From positions 774,837 to 838,836 of the forward strand of contig NZ_LN832559.1 in assembly GCF_900005615.1 (NCBI RefSeq): a stretch of DNA of 64,000 bases, in the 5' to 3' direction. Positions 46,304 through 55,432 of this stretch are shown here, in pieces. Made by a program: the position numbers and the translations under genes. This DNA is from Paracoccus aminovorans. GTDB taxonomy: Bacteria > Pseudomonadota > Alphaproteobacteria > Rhodobacterales > Rhodobacteraceae. Position 1 is the stretch's first letter, and each line of letters starts with the position of its first letter. The notes under the pieces are model-generated. The model worked only from the letters and a program-made list of their open reading frames with translations. It made no database searches and was not told the origin of the DNA.

Positions 46304-47533
46304 ATGATGTCCCGGGGCCAGTCCTTGGCACTGGGGGCGAATTTCGGCGCCGAGATCGCACCGGACGGCCGGCGCTGGCGCGATATTTTCGGCGGCGTGG
46401 CAAATCCCGGCGCGCTGATGCTGGCAGGGCTGCGGCGCGTGGACGGGGTCGCGGTGGCCAATGTCGCCAATCCGCTGCTGAACGGTTATGACACCGCGGT
46501 TCCGGCCACGGGTGCCGCGCCCATGGTGGTGCAGACTTCGATCCCCGAGGGCGCGGTTCTGGCCTGCGGCTTGCTGCGCGAAGGGCTGGCGCCGAACGGC
46601 ATCGCCTTCCAGTTCCACGATGCCGGCGGGCAATCGATCGAGAATCTGGACGGCGACGCCGCGACCGGCAGCGCCGGGCTGCTGACGCCCTGGCAGAACG
46701 CCGAATGGTGGCTGGCCGAGGCGGTGCGGGTCTTTGCCGCCGATGGCAAGCAGGTGCGGGTGCCGCGCCTGTTCCTGAACCAGGGCGAGGCCGATGTCTC
46801 GCGTCCGCGCGGCTGGTGGCTGGCGGCGGCGACCGAGGCTCTGGCCGGCTGGCGCGCGCAGATCGCGCGGCTGACCGGGCAGGCGGCGGCGCCGAAGCTG
46901 TTCCTGCACCAGACCGGCGGCTATATGCAGGGTGCCGCCAGCAATCTGCACGACTGCAAGCTGGACCAGCTGGACTTGGTGCGGGCGCAGGGCGGGGTGC
47001 TGATCGGGCCGCTTTATCCCTACAAGATCGACAACGGCGACGGGAAGGGCGTCCACAAGCTGTGGTCGGAATATGTCCGCGCCTATGAGGCCGGGATCTG
47101 GGCCGCTGCCGAGGACGCCGCCGGCCGGCCCTGGAGCCTGCTGCCCGGCCCTGCGACGCGCACGGGCGACCGGATCACCATCCCGATCTCGGTCCGGGGG
47201 GACGAGGCGCTGACGACCGTCGCCGGGGTCTATGCCGATTACGGCGGCGACCCGGCGCATCTGGGGCTGGAGGTCGCGGGCGGCGGCACGATCACGGCGG
47301 CCTCGGTGTCGGGCGGCGCCATCCTGCTGGACGTCTCGGGGCCGGTGACGGCGGTGCGCTATGCCATGCAGCGTGCGGCGACGGATTACCGGACGCTGAC
47401 CGATGCCTCGGGCTGTGGCTACGCTGCACATCGCGGGCTGATCCGCACCACGCTGACCCGCAGCGTCGCCTGGGGCGGCCGCGTCTTCACCATCGAGCGG
47501 TGGCTGCCCAGCTTCGAGCTGATCCTGGGCTAG
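46304..47533 (+). CDS. SGNH / sialate-O-acetylesterase-like protein, probably the C-terminal half of the preceding gene
   Basis: This 409-residue protein begins with SRGQSLALG, which looks like the GQS nucleophile block of sialate esterases (SGNH superfamily) and lies abnormally close to the N-terminus. A later LFLNQGEADVSRP gives the QGE block, and a final beta domain (about 275-409) follows. It would remove acetyl groups from sugars. No ribosome site precedes ATG 46304, and the frame is open back through the end of the tail-fibre-like gene. I therefore think it is normally made as a fusion, by -1 frameshifting or before a one-base deletion. A terminator follows. Confidence 0.65.
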   Translation: MMSRGQSLALGANFGAEIAPDGRRWRDIFGGVANPGALMLAGLRRVDGVAVANVANPLLNGYDTAVPATGAAPMVVQTSIPEGAVLACGLLREGLAPNGIAFQFHDAGGQSIENLDGDAATGSAGLLTPWQNAEWWLAEAVRVFAADGKQVRVPRLFLNQGEADVSRPRGWWLAAATEALAGWRAQIARLTGQAAAPKLFLHQTGGYMQGAASNLHDCKLDQLDLVRAQGGVLIGPLYPYKIDNGDGKGVHKLWSEYVRAYEAGIWAAAEDAAGRPWSLLPGPATRTGDRITIPISVRGDEALTTVAGVYADYGGDPAHLGLEVAGGGTITAASVSGGAILLDVSGPVTAVRYAMQRAATDYRTLTDASGCGYAAHRGLIRTTLTRSVAWGGRVFTIERWLPSFELILG

Positions 47534-47552
47534 GCGCGCGCCTAGGCTTGCC

Positions 47553-47581
47553 AAGGGCCGTCCTTCGGGGCGGCCCTTTTT
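47553..47581 (+). terminator. Terminator after the SGNH esterase gene
   Basis: The stem AAGGGCCG / CGGCCCTT with a 10-base loop ends in TTTTT. A perfect 16-bp palindrome CTAGGCGCGCGCCTAG (47530-47545) containing the stop codon precedes it. Confidence 0.85.
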
Positions 47582-47692
47582 CCATGCGCGGCGCAAGAAT
47601 CGCAACGAAATCGCCGCGCTGCGGCGTTTTCGGGTGGACATGGCGGCCGTGGTCGCAAAACTGCCCGGCAGGCGGATCAGCGGAGGCGAGCC

Positions 47693-49003
47693 ATGAACCT
47701 GACCATCGACGAAGCCCTGACCCAGGGCGGCGCCGGCCGTTTCCAGCGGCGGTTGCTGAGCATCTTCGGCCTGGTCTGGGCGGCGGATGCGATGCAGGTC
47801 ATCGCCATCGGCTTCACCGCCGCCTCGATCGCGGCCAGCTTCGGCCTGACCGTGCCGCAGGCGCTGCAGACGGGCACGCTGTTCTTCCTGGGCATGTTCG
47901 CCGGCGCGACGCTGTTCGGGCGCATCGCCGACCGGATCGGGCGGCGCAACGTGCTGTTGTTGACGGTGGGCTGCGACGCGGCTTTCGGCCTCGCCTCGGT
48001 CTTTGCCCCGGACATCTGGTCGCTGATGCTGCTGCGCTTCCTGACCGGCATGGCGGTGGGCGGCACGCTGCCGGTCGATTACGCGATGATGGCCGAGTTC
48101 CTGCCGCCCCGCAATCGCGGCCGCTGGCTGGTCTGGCTGGAGGGGTTCTGGGCCGTCGGCACCATCCTCATCGCCCTGACCGCCTGGGCCGCGCATCTGG
48201 CCGGCGCCGAGGAGCCCTGGCGCTGGATCTTCGCCGTCGCCGCGCTGCCGGCGCTGATCGGCATCTGGCTGCGGCTCTGGGTGCCGGAATCGCCGATGTA
48301 TCTGCTGCGCAAGGGCGACGAGGCCGGTGCGCGGGCGGTCGTCGACCGGGTGCTGACCGCGAACGGCGCCCGAGCGCTGGCCGGGCACATCCGCCTGACC
48401 GCGCCGCCCGCCCCCGCCCAGGCGCGGCTTTTCGGGCCCGAGCTGCGCAACAGCAGCCTGGGCATCTTTGCCGCCTGGTTCCTGGTTTCGCTGTCCTATT
48501 ACGGCGTCTTCGTCTGGCTGCCGGCGGAACTGGCCAAGGGCGGCTTCGGCTTCGTGCGCGGCTACGGCTTCCTGGTGCTGATGGCGCTGGCGCAGCTGCC
48601 CGGCTATGCCCTGGCCGCGCATGGCGTCGAAAGCTGGGGCCGAAAGCCGACGCTGCAGACCTTCCTGGTCCTCAGCGCCGCCGGCTGCTTCCTGTTCACC
48701 ATCGCTTCCAGTCCCTGGCTGGTCGCGGGGTCGCTGCTGGTGATGAGCTTCGCGTTGCTGGGCACCTGGGGCGCGCTCTATGCCTTTACGCCCGAGCTCT
48801 ACCCGACCGGGCTGCGCGGCACCGGCATGGGCACGGCCAGCGCGGTGGCGCGGGTGGGCGGTCTGCTGGCGCCCTCGGCGCTTGGCTATGTGGTGGCGCG
48901 CGGCCTGGGCACCGCCATCGGCGTCTTCGCGGCGCTTCTGCTGCTGGCGGCGCTCTGCACGCTCTTCATCCGGGCCGAGACGCGCAACCAGCCCATCGGC
49001 TGA
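47693..49003 (+). CDS. MFS transporter (SV2/sugar-aromatic acid type)
   Basis: This 436-residue inner-membrane protein has 12 predicted helices. The MFS loop motif between helices 2 and 3 is GRIADRIGRRNVLL. Helix 4-5 shows RFLTGMAVGGTLPVDYAMMAEFLPPRNRGR, typical of the sugar/aromatic-acid and synaptic-vesicle-like branch. The substrate cannot be assigned. GGAGGCGAGCC precedes the ATG. It is transcribed alone between a terminator and a 240-base gap. Confidence 0.88.
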   Translation: MNLTIDEALTQGGAGRFQRRLLSIFGLVWAADAMQVIAIGFTAASIAASFGLTVPQALQTGTLFFLGMFAGATLFGRIADRIGRRNVLLLTVGCDAAFGLASVFAPDIWSLMLLRFLTGMAVGGTLPVDYAMMAEFLPPRNRGRWLVWLEGFWAVGTILIALTAWAAHLAGAEEPWRWIFAVAALPALIGIWLRLWVPESPMYLLRKGDEAGARAVVDRVLTANGARALAGHIRLTAPPAPAQARLFGPELRNSSLGIFAAWFLVSLSYYGVFVWLPAELAKGGFGFVRGYGFLVLMALAQLPGYALAAHGVESWGRKPTLQTFLVLSAAGCFLFTIASSPWLVAGSLLVMSFALLGTWGALYAFTPELYPTGLRGTGMGTASAVARVGGLLAPSALGYVVARGLGTAIGVFAALLLLAALCTLFIRAETRNQPIG

Positions 49004-49247
49004 ACCGACGCGGCCGGGGGCGTGATTCGGTTGCGCCTTGGAAATCCACGATTATTCTTGCCGACGGTCGGGGTGATTCGCTTTGTGGTTGCAGAGCGGG
49101 GCTCTCAACCGCCGGGAGGCGCTGCTATATTTGTCCAATTTGTATGAAAATCTGGTCAACCCGCGGATTCCGGTGCAATTTCCGAAAACGGCCGGCGATG
49201 GCGCCGGCGCCTTACTTCATCGCATTTTCCGAACGAGGGACCACCAC

Positions 49248-49856
49248 ATGCTGAAACCCGCCCTTCTGGCCATTGGCCTGACCCTGGGGCTTGCCGGCTG
49301 CGCCAGCTCGACCTGGGAAACCGCCTATGATCAGCTCGACACCGCGCAGACCGCGCACTGGCGCGTCGCCTCGGTCGAGGTCGCGGCGCCCGAGACCCTG
49401 ACCACCAGCGAAGAAAACAGCTATACCCCCGATTTCGACATCGTCTGGCATGGCGAGCCGGCCGGCGATCGCCGCGCCCAGGCCGCCGCCATCGTCAAGG
49501 AAGGGATCGAGAAGGGGGCCGCCGGCCTGCATGGCAAGACCCGCGTGCGCATCGTCGCCACGCTGGGCCAGTTCCATGCCATCACGCCGGTGGTGCGCGA
49601 GAAACTGCAGAATTCGGGCGTGCATAACATCCAGTACAGCGTGCAGGTCTTCGACGCCCGCAGCGGCGCGGCGCTGACCGAGCCGCAGACCATCAAGGCC
49701 GAATTCCCCGCCTTGGTCGGCCGCGCCGGGGACGAAGCCGACGCCAAGGGCCTGACGCAGCGCGTGCAGATCGTGAACCAGATCGCGGCAGTCACGCAGA
49801 ACTGGCTGGGCCGGGGAGCGGACCCGCGCGGCACCTTCCAGCGTCGCGGGCGCTGA
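49248..49856 (+). CDS. Lipoprotein of unknown function
   Basis: This 202-residue lipoprotein has the signal MLKPALLAIGLTLGLAGC with lipobox LAGC (Cys18) and mature sequence starting ASSTWETAYDQL. The mature domain contains GKTRVRIVATLGQFHAITPVVREKL and IQYSVQVFDARSGAALTEPQ, a pattern I have seen only in uncharacterised Rhodobacterales lipoproteins. It is probably anchored in the outer membrane because Ala follows the Cys. ATG 49248 follows CGAGGGA. A strong terminator lies 26 bases after the stop. Confidence 0.8.
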   Translation: MLKPALLAIGLTLGLAGCASSTWETAYDQLDTAQTAHWRVASVEVAAPETLTTSEENSYTPDFDIVWHGEPAGDRRAQAAAIVKEGIEKGAAGLHGKTRVRIVATLGQFHAITPVVREKLQNSGVHNIQYSVQVFDARSGAALTEPQTIKAEFPALVGRAGDEADAKGLTQRVQIVNQIAAVTQNWLGRGADPRGTFQRRGR

Positions 49857-49882
49857 ACTTCAGGAAAATAGTGGGAATGGCG

Positions 49883-49909
49883 AGGCCGGCTCTTGCGAGC
49901 CGGCCTTTT
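49883..49909 (+). terminator. Terminator after the lipoprotein gene
   Basis: A 10-bp perfect stem AGGCCGGCTC / GAGCCGGCCT with a TTGC loop is followed by TTTTC. The zapE start lies only 18 bases beyond it. Confidence 0.9.
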
Positions 49910-49927
49910 CTTTGGCAGGGGGCAAAG

Positions 49928-51031
49928 ATGGCAAGCGTATCCGAACTCTACGAGGCCCGGGTGGCCGAGGGCCGGCTGTCGCCCGATGCGGCGCAGCGCG
50001 GCGTGTTGCCGGTGCTCGACCGGGTGGTGCGGGACCTGGCGGCAGCACCGCCGCCCGCGCCGCAAAAGAACGGCTGGCTGTCGCGGCTGCGCGGCGCGGC
50101 ATCGGCGGCGCCCGCCCCTTCGGTCAAGGGGCTTTACCTCTGGGGCGGGGTCGGGCGCGGCAAGTCCATGCTGATGGATCTGGTGATGGAGGCGGCGCCG
50201 ACCGACGCCAAGCGCCGGGTGCATTTCCACGAGTTCATGCAGGACATCCAGGCCGGGCTCGAGGCGGTGCGCAAGACCGGTCAGCAGGACGCCGTCCGCC
50301 CGGTCGCGCTGGAAGTGGCACGGCAGGTCAGGCTGCTCTGCTTCGACGAGATGCAGATCACCGACATCGCCGACGCGATGATCGTCGGCCGCCTGTTCCA
50401 GGTGCTGTTCGAGGAAGGCGTGACCGTGGTCACCACCTCGAACCGGGTGCCCGAAGAGCTTTACAAGAACGGCCTCAACCGCCAGCTCTTCCTGCCCTTC
50501 ATCGCGCTGATCCGGGAACGGCTGGAGGTGGTCGAACTGGCCAGCGCCACCGACCACCGCCAGAACCGCGACGAGGGCGGGCAGGTCTGGTTCGTTCCTG
50601 CCGATACCGCGGCGCATCAGCAGATGGACGCGCTGTGGCGGGCCGAGACCGGCGGCGCCGAGACGCCGCCGCTGGTGCTGGACATCAAGGGCCGCCAGGT
50701 CGAGATCCCGGAGCATGTCGGCCGCATCGGCCGCGCCAACTTCTGGGAACTCTGCGGCCGGCCGCTGGGTCCGGGCGACTATCTGGCCATCGCCGAGGCG
50801 CTGGACCTGCTGTTCATCGACGCCATCCCGCGCCTGTCGCAATCGAACTACAACGAGGCCAAGCGCTTCGTGACCCTGATCGACGCACTTTACGAGGCTC
50901 GGATCAGGCTGATCGCCAGCGCCGCCGACGAGCCCGAGCGGCTTTACGCCGAGGGCGAGGGCGCCTTCGAATTCGAGCGCACGGCGAGCCGGTTGCGCGA
51001 GATGCGCGACGCGGATTGGGGAAGGGTATAA
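49928..51031 (+). CDS. zapE: Cell-division ATPase ZapE (AFG1 family)
   Basis: This 367-residue AAA+ ATPase of the AFG1/ZapE family associates with the constricting Z ring or with quality control of respiratory proteins. Walker A is GGVGRGKSML (about 73-82), Walker B is LLCFDEMQITD (136-146), and VVTTSNRVPEELYKNGLNRQLFLPFI is a family block. The ATG at 49928 follows GGGGGC, and the 19 codons upstream run through the terminator. It is convergent with folC across the repeat element. Confidence 0.92.
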   Translation: MASVSELYEARVAEGRLSPDAAQRGVLPVLDRVVRDLAAAPPPAPQKNGWLSRLRGAASAAPAPSVKGLYLWGGVGRGKSMLMDLVMEAAPTDAKRRVHFHEFMQDIQAGLEAVRKTGQQDAVRPVALEVARQVRLLCFDEMQITDIADAMIVGRLFQVLFEEGVTVVTTSNRVPEELYKNGLNRQLFLPFIALIRERLEVVELASATDHRQNRDEGGQVWFVPADTAAHQQMDALWRAETGGAETPPLVLDIKGRQVEIPEHVGRIGRANFWELCGRPLGPGDYLAIAEALDLLFIDAIPRLSQSNYNEAKRFVTLIDALYEARIRLIASAADEPERLYAEGEGAFEFERTASRLREMRDADWGRV

Positions 51032-51175
51032 GGGGCTCCGCCCCCGGCCTGCGGCCTCCCCCGGGGTATTCGTGAAGCAAAGAAGATGCGGGGCTTGTCC
51101 ATCGAGTCGCGGAGATGGGCTTTCTTCGTTCCGAAAAATACTCCGGGGAGTCCCGAAGGGACGGGGCGGAGCCCC
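51032..51175. repeat. Dispersed palindromic element, inverted pair (copy 2)
   Basis: Two arms face each other. The left arm (51032-51085) reads GGGGCTCCGCCCCC, a GGCC hairpin, then CCCCCGGGGTATTC and AAGCAAAGAAG. The right arm (51120-51175), on the other strand, reads GGGGCTCCGCCCC, a short hairpin, then CCCCGGAGTATTTTTC and GAACGAAGAAAG. Each arm resembles the element at 14404-14462. It fills the gap between convergent zapE and folC and could terminate both. Confidence 0.75.
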
Positions 51176-51233
51176 AGCTGCCGCACGCGAAGGCACGGTC
51201 GCAGAGCATTGGGAAAACGGTGAAAATGCGCCG

Positions 51234-52502
51234 TCAGCCGTTCTCGCGCAGCACCTGTCCCGCGAGGTAGAGCGAGCCGCAGACCAGGATGCGCGCGCCG
51301 GGATGGTCGGCGGCGATGCGCCGCACCGCCGTCAGCGCGTCGGGGGCCGTGGTCGCTGCAAGTCCCACCGAGGCGGCGGCCGCGGCGGTGTCCTCGGCCG
51401 GGAGCGTATTCGGCTCGCCCGGGATCGCCACGGCGGTCAGGCTTTGCGCCACGCTGGTCAGCGGGCGCATGTAGCCGGCGACGTCCTTGGTGTTCAGCAT
51501 GCCGCAGACCAGATGCGTGGGCTTTTTCGCCATGGCCGACAGCGTTGCCGCCACCGCCGCGCCGCCCGCGGGGTTGTGGCCGCCGTCCAGCCAGAGTTCG
51601 CAATCGCCCGCCGCCGCGACCAGGGGGCCGTGGGTCAGGCGCTGCATCCGGGCCGGCCATTCGCCCTCGGTCACCGCGGCGCGGGCCTCGATGCGGCCGA
51701 AGCCCAGTTCGCGCAACGCGGCGATGGCGGTGCCGGCGTTCACGATCTGGTGCGGACCGGGCAGCACCGGCAGCGGCAGGTCCATCAGCCCGTGGTCGTC
51801 CTGGTAGATCAGCGCGTCGCCCTCGCGCCGGCTGTCCCAGTCCTGGCGGGCGATGCGCAGCGGCGCGAAAAGCCGCTCGGCCTTCTCTTCGATCACCGCG
51901 CGGGCGGCGGGTTCCTGCGGGGCGACGATGCAGGGCACGCGGCGCTTGAGGATGCCGGCCTTTTCGCCGGCGATCTGTTCCAGCGTCTCGCCCAGGTATT
52001 GCGTGTGGTCGATGCTGATGGGCGTGATCACGGTCAGGGCCGGGCTGTCGATCACGTTGGTCGCATCCAGCCGGCCGCCGAGGCCGACTTCCAGCAGCGT
52101 GTAGTCGGCGGGCGCGCGCGAGAAGGCCAGGAAGGCCGCCGCGGTGGTGATCTCGAAGAAGGTGATCGGCGCGCCGCCGTTCGCGGCCTCGCATTCCTCC
52201 AGCACCGCCGCCAGTTCGGTCTCGGGGATCAGCTCGCCCGCCAGCCGGATGCGTTCGTGGAACTGCGCCAGATGCGGCGAGGTATAGGCGTGGACGCGCA
52301 GGCCGGCCGATTCCAGCCCGGCGCGGATCATGGCCTGGGTCGAGCCCTTGCCGTTGGTGCCGGCGATATGGATCGCGGGCGGGATGCGGCGTTCGGGGTT
52401 GCCCAGCGCGGCCAGGATGCGGTGCATCCGGTCCAGCGACAGGTCGATCACCTTGGGATGCAGCTGCATGAGCCGCGCGAGGATGGCGTCGGAGGAGGTC
52501 AT
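51234..52502 (-). CDS. folC: Bifunctional dihydrofolate synthase / folylpolyglutamate synthase
   Basis: This 422-residue Mur-ligase-like enzyme adds glutamate to dihydropteroate and to folates. The P-loop is in HIAGTNGKGST (about 45-55), followed by YTSPHLAQFHERIRL. The second domain contains ELWLDGGHNPAGG. It follows accD with a 10-base gap on the same strand. accD-folC is a conserved operon order in many proteobacteria, including E. coli. Confidence 0.95.
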   Translation of the reverse strand: MTSSDAILARLMQLHPKVIDLSLDRMHRILAALGNPERRIPPAIHIAGTNGKGSTQAMIRAGLESAGLRVHAYTSPHLAQFHERIRLAGELIPETELAAVLEECEAANGGAPITFFEITTAAAFLAFSRAPADYTLLEVGLGGRLDATNVIDSPALTVITPISIDHTQYLGETLEQIAGEKAGILKRRVPCIVAPQEPAARAVIEEKAERLFAPLRIARQDWDSRREGDALIYQDDHGLMDLPLPVLPGPHQIVNAGTAIAALRELGFGRIEARAAVTEGEWPARMQRLTHGPLVAAAGDCELWLDGGHNPAGGAAVAATLSAMAKKPTHLVCGMLNTKDVAGYMRPLTSVAQSLTAVAIPGEPNTLPAEDTAAAAASVGLAATTAPDALTAVRRIAADHPGARILVCGSLYLAGQVLRENG

Positions 52503-52512
52503 GGTCGGGGAC

Positions 52513-53448
52513 TCAGGCCGGTTTCGCTTCGGCTTCGGGTTTGTCGGCCGGGGCCGGGGCGATGGGGCCGGGGGCAGGCAGGTCGCCCGCGACCGGGGCC
52601 GGCAGGCCGCCCAACATGCGCAGGATCGAGACCAGCTCCTCGCGCAGCTTCTTGCGATGCGTCACGCGGTCCAGCATGCCGTGTTCCAGCAGGTATTCGG
52701 CGCGCTGGAAGCCCTCGGGCAGCTTTTCGCGGATGGTCTGCTCGATGACGCGCGGGCCGGCGAAGCAGATCAGCGCGTTCGGCTCGGCGATCTGGATGTC
52801 GCCCAGCATGGCGTAGCTGGCGGTCACGCCGCCGGTCGTGGGATGGGTCAGCACGACGATATAGGGCAGCCGCGCCTCTTTCAGCATCTCGACCGCGACG
52901 GTGGTGCGCGGCATCTGCATCAGCGACAGGATGCCTTCCTGCATGCGCGCGCCGCCGGCCGCCGAGAACAGCACCAGCGGGCGTTTCAGTTTCACCGCGC
53001 GTTCGGCGGCGGCGATGATCGCGTTGCCGACATACATGCCCATCGACCCGGCCATGAAGGAAAAGTCCTGCGCGGCGGCGACGATGGGGGTGCGGCCGAT
53101 CTCGCCCTCGGCGACCAGCATCGCTTCTTTCTCGCCGGTGGCTTTCTGCGCCGCCTTCATGCGGTCGGGGTATTTCTTCTGGTCGCGGAACCCCAGCGGA
53201 TCGGCCAGCGGCTCGGGCACCTTGACCTCGACGAAGACGCCGCCGTCGAACAGCGCCGCGAAGCGGGTGCGGGGGCTGATCGCCAGGTGATGGTCGCAAC
53301 TGGTGCAGACGTTCAGGTTCTCGGCCAGTTCCCGGTGGAACAGCATGGTGCCGCATTCCGGGCATTTGGTCCAAAGGTTCTCGGGCACCTCGCGCCGCGA
53401 GAACAACGAATTGATGCGCGGACGCACATAATTGGTGATCCAGTTCAT
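52513..53448 (-). CDS. accD: Acetyl-CoA carboxylase carboxyltransferase subunit beta
   Basis: This 311-residue beta subunit of the carboxyltransferase makes malonyl-CoA for fatty-acid synthesis together with AccA. The N-terminal zinc finger has Cys29, Cys32, Cys48 and Cys51. The crotonase-fold core shows [19 protein letters not shown] and [17 protein letters not shown]. The C-terminus is a Pro/Ala-rich tail of about 30 residues. ATG 53448 has AAGGA. The open frame continues 606 codons upstream, but that is antisense to cls. Confidence 0.96.
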   Translation of the reverse strand: MNWITNYVRPRINSLFSRREVPENLWTKCPECGTMLFHRELAENLNVCTSCDHHLAISPRTRFAALFDGGVFVEVKVPEPLADPLGFRDQKKYPDRMKAAQKATGEKEAMLVAEGEIGRTPIVAAAQDFSFMAGSMGMYVGNAIIAAAERAVKLKRPLVLFSAAGGARMQEGILSLMQMPRTTVAVEMLKEARLPYIVVLTHPTTGGVTASYAMLGDIQIAEPNALICFAGPRVIEQTIREKLPEGFQRAEYLLEHGMLDRVTHRKKLREELVSILRMLGGLPAPVAGDLPAPGPIAPAPADKPEAEAKPA

Positions 53449-53535
53449 CGGCGGGTCCTTACGCTGCGGTCTGGGGTGACTTAGGCAAAACCGGGCGGAA
53501 TTGCAATTCCGGGCTGGCCGGGCTTTCATGCGGCC

Positions 53536-54963
53536 ATGTGGACCCAGTTCGCCGTCTTTCTTCACTACGCAGTCGCGCTGGCGGTGTCCGTGCGGGTGCT
53601 CTTGCGTCCCCGGCTTGAGCCGACGGTGCGCCTGTCCTGGATCCTGGTGATCGAGCTGGTGCCGCTGGTCGGCATCATCGCCTATGTCCTGTTCGGCGAG
53701 ATCCGCATGCGCGGCGCCGAGGTCGAGACCATGGCCAGCGTGCGCTCGCGCCTGTCGGGCCTGTGGCAGCCCAGCCCCGAGGCGGTCCGGCAGCCGCCGA
53801 AATTCGCCGCGCCGGTGATCGCCGCGAATCGCGCCACCACCGGCTTCGGCGCCGTCGCCGGCAACCGCGCCACGCTGCTGGCCGAGGACGACAGCGCCAT
53901 CGACGACCTGGTCGCCGCCATCGACGGCGCGCGCGAGCATGTCCACATGCTGTTCTACATCTGGCTGGACGATCCCTCGGGCCGGGCGGTGGCGCGGGCG
54001 GCGATGCGGGCGGCGGAACGCGGCGTCAAGGTGCGGGCGGTGATCGACGCCTTCGGCTCGCGCGCCTTCGGCCGCTCGCAATCCTGGGCGGCGATGAAGG
54101 CGGCGGGCTGCGAATGCGTCGAGGCGCTGCCCATGGGTCTGCCGGTCGTCGGCGCGCTGTTCCAGCGCATGGACCTGCGCAACCACCGCAAGATCGTGGT
54201 CATCGACCATGTGCTGGGCTTTACCGGCAGCCGCAACTGCTCGGACAAGGCCTTTGCGGTCAAGCCGCGCTTCGCCCCCTGGATCGACGTGTTCCTGCGG
54301 CTGGAGGGGCCGGTGGTGCGGCAGATGCAGGCGGTCTTCCTTCAGGACTGGATGAGCTACACCGGCGAGGACCTGGGCGACATGCTGCGCATGGTGCCGC
54401 CGGTCATGGCGCCGGGCGACATCGGGCAGGTGGTGGCGACCGGGCCGGACGACCGCCAGGGCTCGCTGTCGGATTGTATGGCGACGATGATCTATGCCGC
54501 GCGCGAGCGGCTGGTGATCACCACGCCCTATTACGTCCCCGACAGCTCGCTCGATTCGGCGATCCGCACGGCGGCGCGGCGCGGCGTGGACGTGACCGTG
54601 ATCCTGCCCGAGCGCAACGATTCGCTGGTGGTGCAGGCGACATCCGAGGGGTTCTACTACGGCCTCGTCTCGGCCGGGGTGAAGCTGATGCTGTTCCGGG
54701 GCGGGCTTCTGCATGCCAAGATCATCACCGCCGACGGCCAGATGGCGATGATCGGCAGCGCCAACATGGACCGCCGCAGCTTCCAGTTGAATTACGAGAT
54801 GAACATGCTGCTGGTCGGCGCCGACGTCACCGCCACGCTGGACCAGCGCCAGCAAAGCTATGTCGACCGCGCGCATCCGGTCGCGCTCGATGAGATCCGC
54901 CGCTGGTCGCTGTGGCGGCGGCTGCGCAACAACCTTCTGGCGCTGGCGACGCCGATCCTGTGA
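53536..54963 (+). CDS. cls: Cardiolipin synthase
   Basis: This 475-residue phospholipase-D superfamily enzyme condenses two phosphatidylglycerols into cardiolipin. Two HKD motifs are present: HRKIVVID (His217) and HAKIITADG (His393), the latter followed by [10 protein letters not shown]. Two N-terminal membrane helices (about 1-55, [15 protein letters not shown] and [18 protein letters not shown]) match ClsA-type synthases. It is divergent from accD (87-base gap) and is followed after 10 bases by phhB. Confidence 0.93.
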   Translation: MWTQFAVFLHYAVALAVSVRVLLRPRLEPTVRLSWILVIELVPLVGIIAYVLFGEIRMRGAEVETMASVRSRLSGLWQPSPEAVRQPPKFAAPVIAANRATTGFGAVAGNRATLLAEDDSAIDDLVAAIDGAREHVHMLFYIWLDDPSGRAVARAAMRAAERGVKVRAVIDAFGSRAFGRSQSWAAMKAAGCECVEALPMGLPVVGALFQRMDLRNHRKIVVIDHVLGFTGSRNCSDKAFAVKPRFAPWIDVFLRLEGPVVRQMQAVFLQDWMSYTGEDLGDMLRMVPPVMAPGDIGQVVATGPDDRQGSLSDCMATMIYAARERLVITTPYYVPDSSLDSAIRTAARRGVDVTVILPERNDSLVVQATSEGFYYGLVSAGVKLMLFRGGLLHAKIITADGQMAMIGSANMDRRSFQLNYEMNMLLVGADVTATLDQRQQSYVDRAHPVALDEIRRWSLWRRLRNNLLALATPIL

Positions 54964-54973
54964 GGAGAGCCCG

Positions 54974-55297
54974 ATGACCGAACTGGCACGAGGAAAGATC
55001 GTCGACGGCGCCCCGGCGCTGCCCGAGGCCGAGCTGCGGACCAGGCTCGCGGCGCTGCCCGGATGGTCGCTGGCCGCGGACGGCAAGTCCATCCGGCGCG
55101 AATGGCGCTTCAAGAGCTTCAAGGCCGCGGCGCAGCTGGCCAACCTGGCCGCCTGGCAGGCCGAGGCGGCGAACCACCATCCCGACATCGCCTTCGGCTG
55201 GGGTTTCGCCGGCGTCACCTTTTCGACCCATTCCGCGGGTGGGGTGACGATGAACGACCTGGTCATGGCCGCGCGGCTGGACGCGGTGGCCGATTAG
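54974..55297 (+). CDS. phhB: 4a-hydroxytetrahydrobiopterin (pterin-4a-carbinolamine) dehydratase
   Basis: This 107-residue protein carries the PCD/DCoH signature NHHPDI (about residues 68-73) after [18 protein letters not shown], and the N-terminal helix reads LAALPGWSL. The enzyme recycles the pterin cofactor of aromatic amino-acid hydroxylases. No such hydroxylase gene is in the window, so it may serve in molybdopterin or other pterin metabolism. It starts 10 bases after the cls stop, with GAGGAGAG as ribosome site. Confidence 0.93.
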   Translation: MTELARGKIVDGAPALPEAELRTRLAALPGWSLAADGKSIRREWRFKSFKAAAQLANLAAWQAEAANHHPDIAFGWGFAGVTFSTHSAGGVTMNDLVMAARLDAVAD

Positions 55298-55432
55298 GCA
55301 CAACCTTGCCGTGATTCGGCCGCGCCCGGCCTTGCCCCCGCCGGCGCCGGGCCCTATCCAAGGCGCGCCGTCCGCTTCGCCGGGGCGGCGCGGAAACCGA
55401 CCTCGCAGCGATCAGGGACAGGGCAGAACGGC

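Noticed and set aside
44589..46403. 605-codon N-terminal extension of the alpha/beta hydrolase
   Set aside because: The extension is antisense to the tail-fibre-like gene. The true start has a GAGG ribosome site and begins the conserved domain.
46037..48622. 861-codon minus-strand ORF opposite the esterase and MFS genes
   Set aside because: Same reasons; it crosses a strong plus-strand terminator and the MFS motifs on the other strand.
53449..55266. 606-codon N-terminal extension of accD
   Set aside because: Antisense to cls; the zinc-finger N-terminus of AccD begins normally at 53448.
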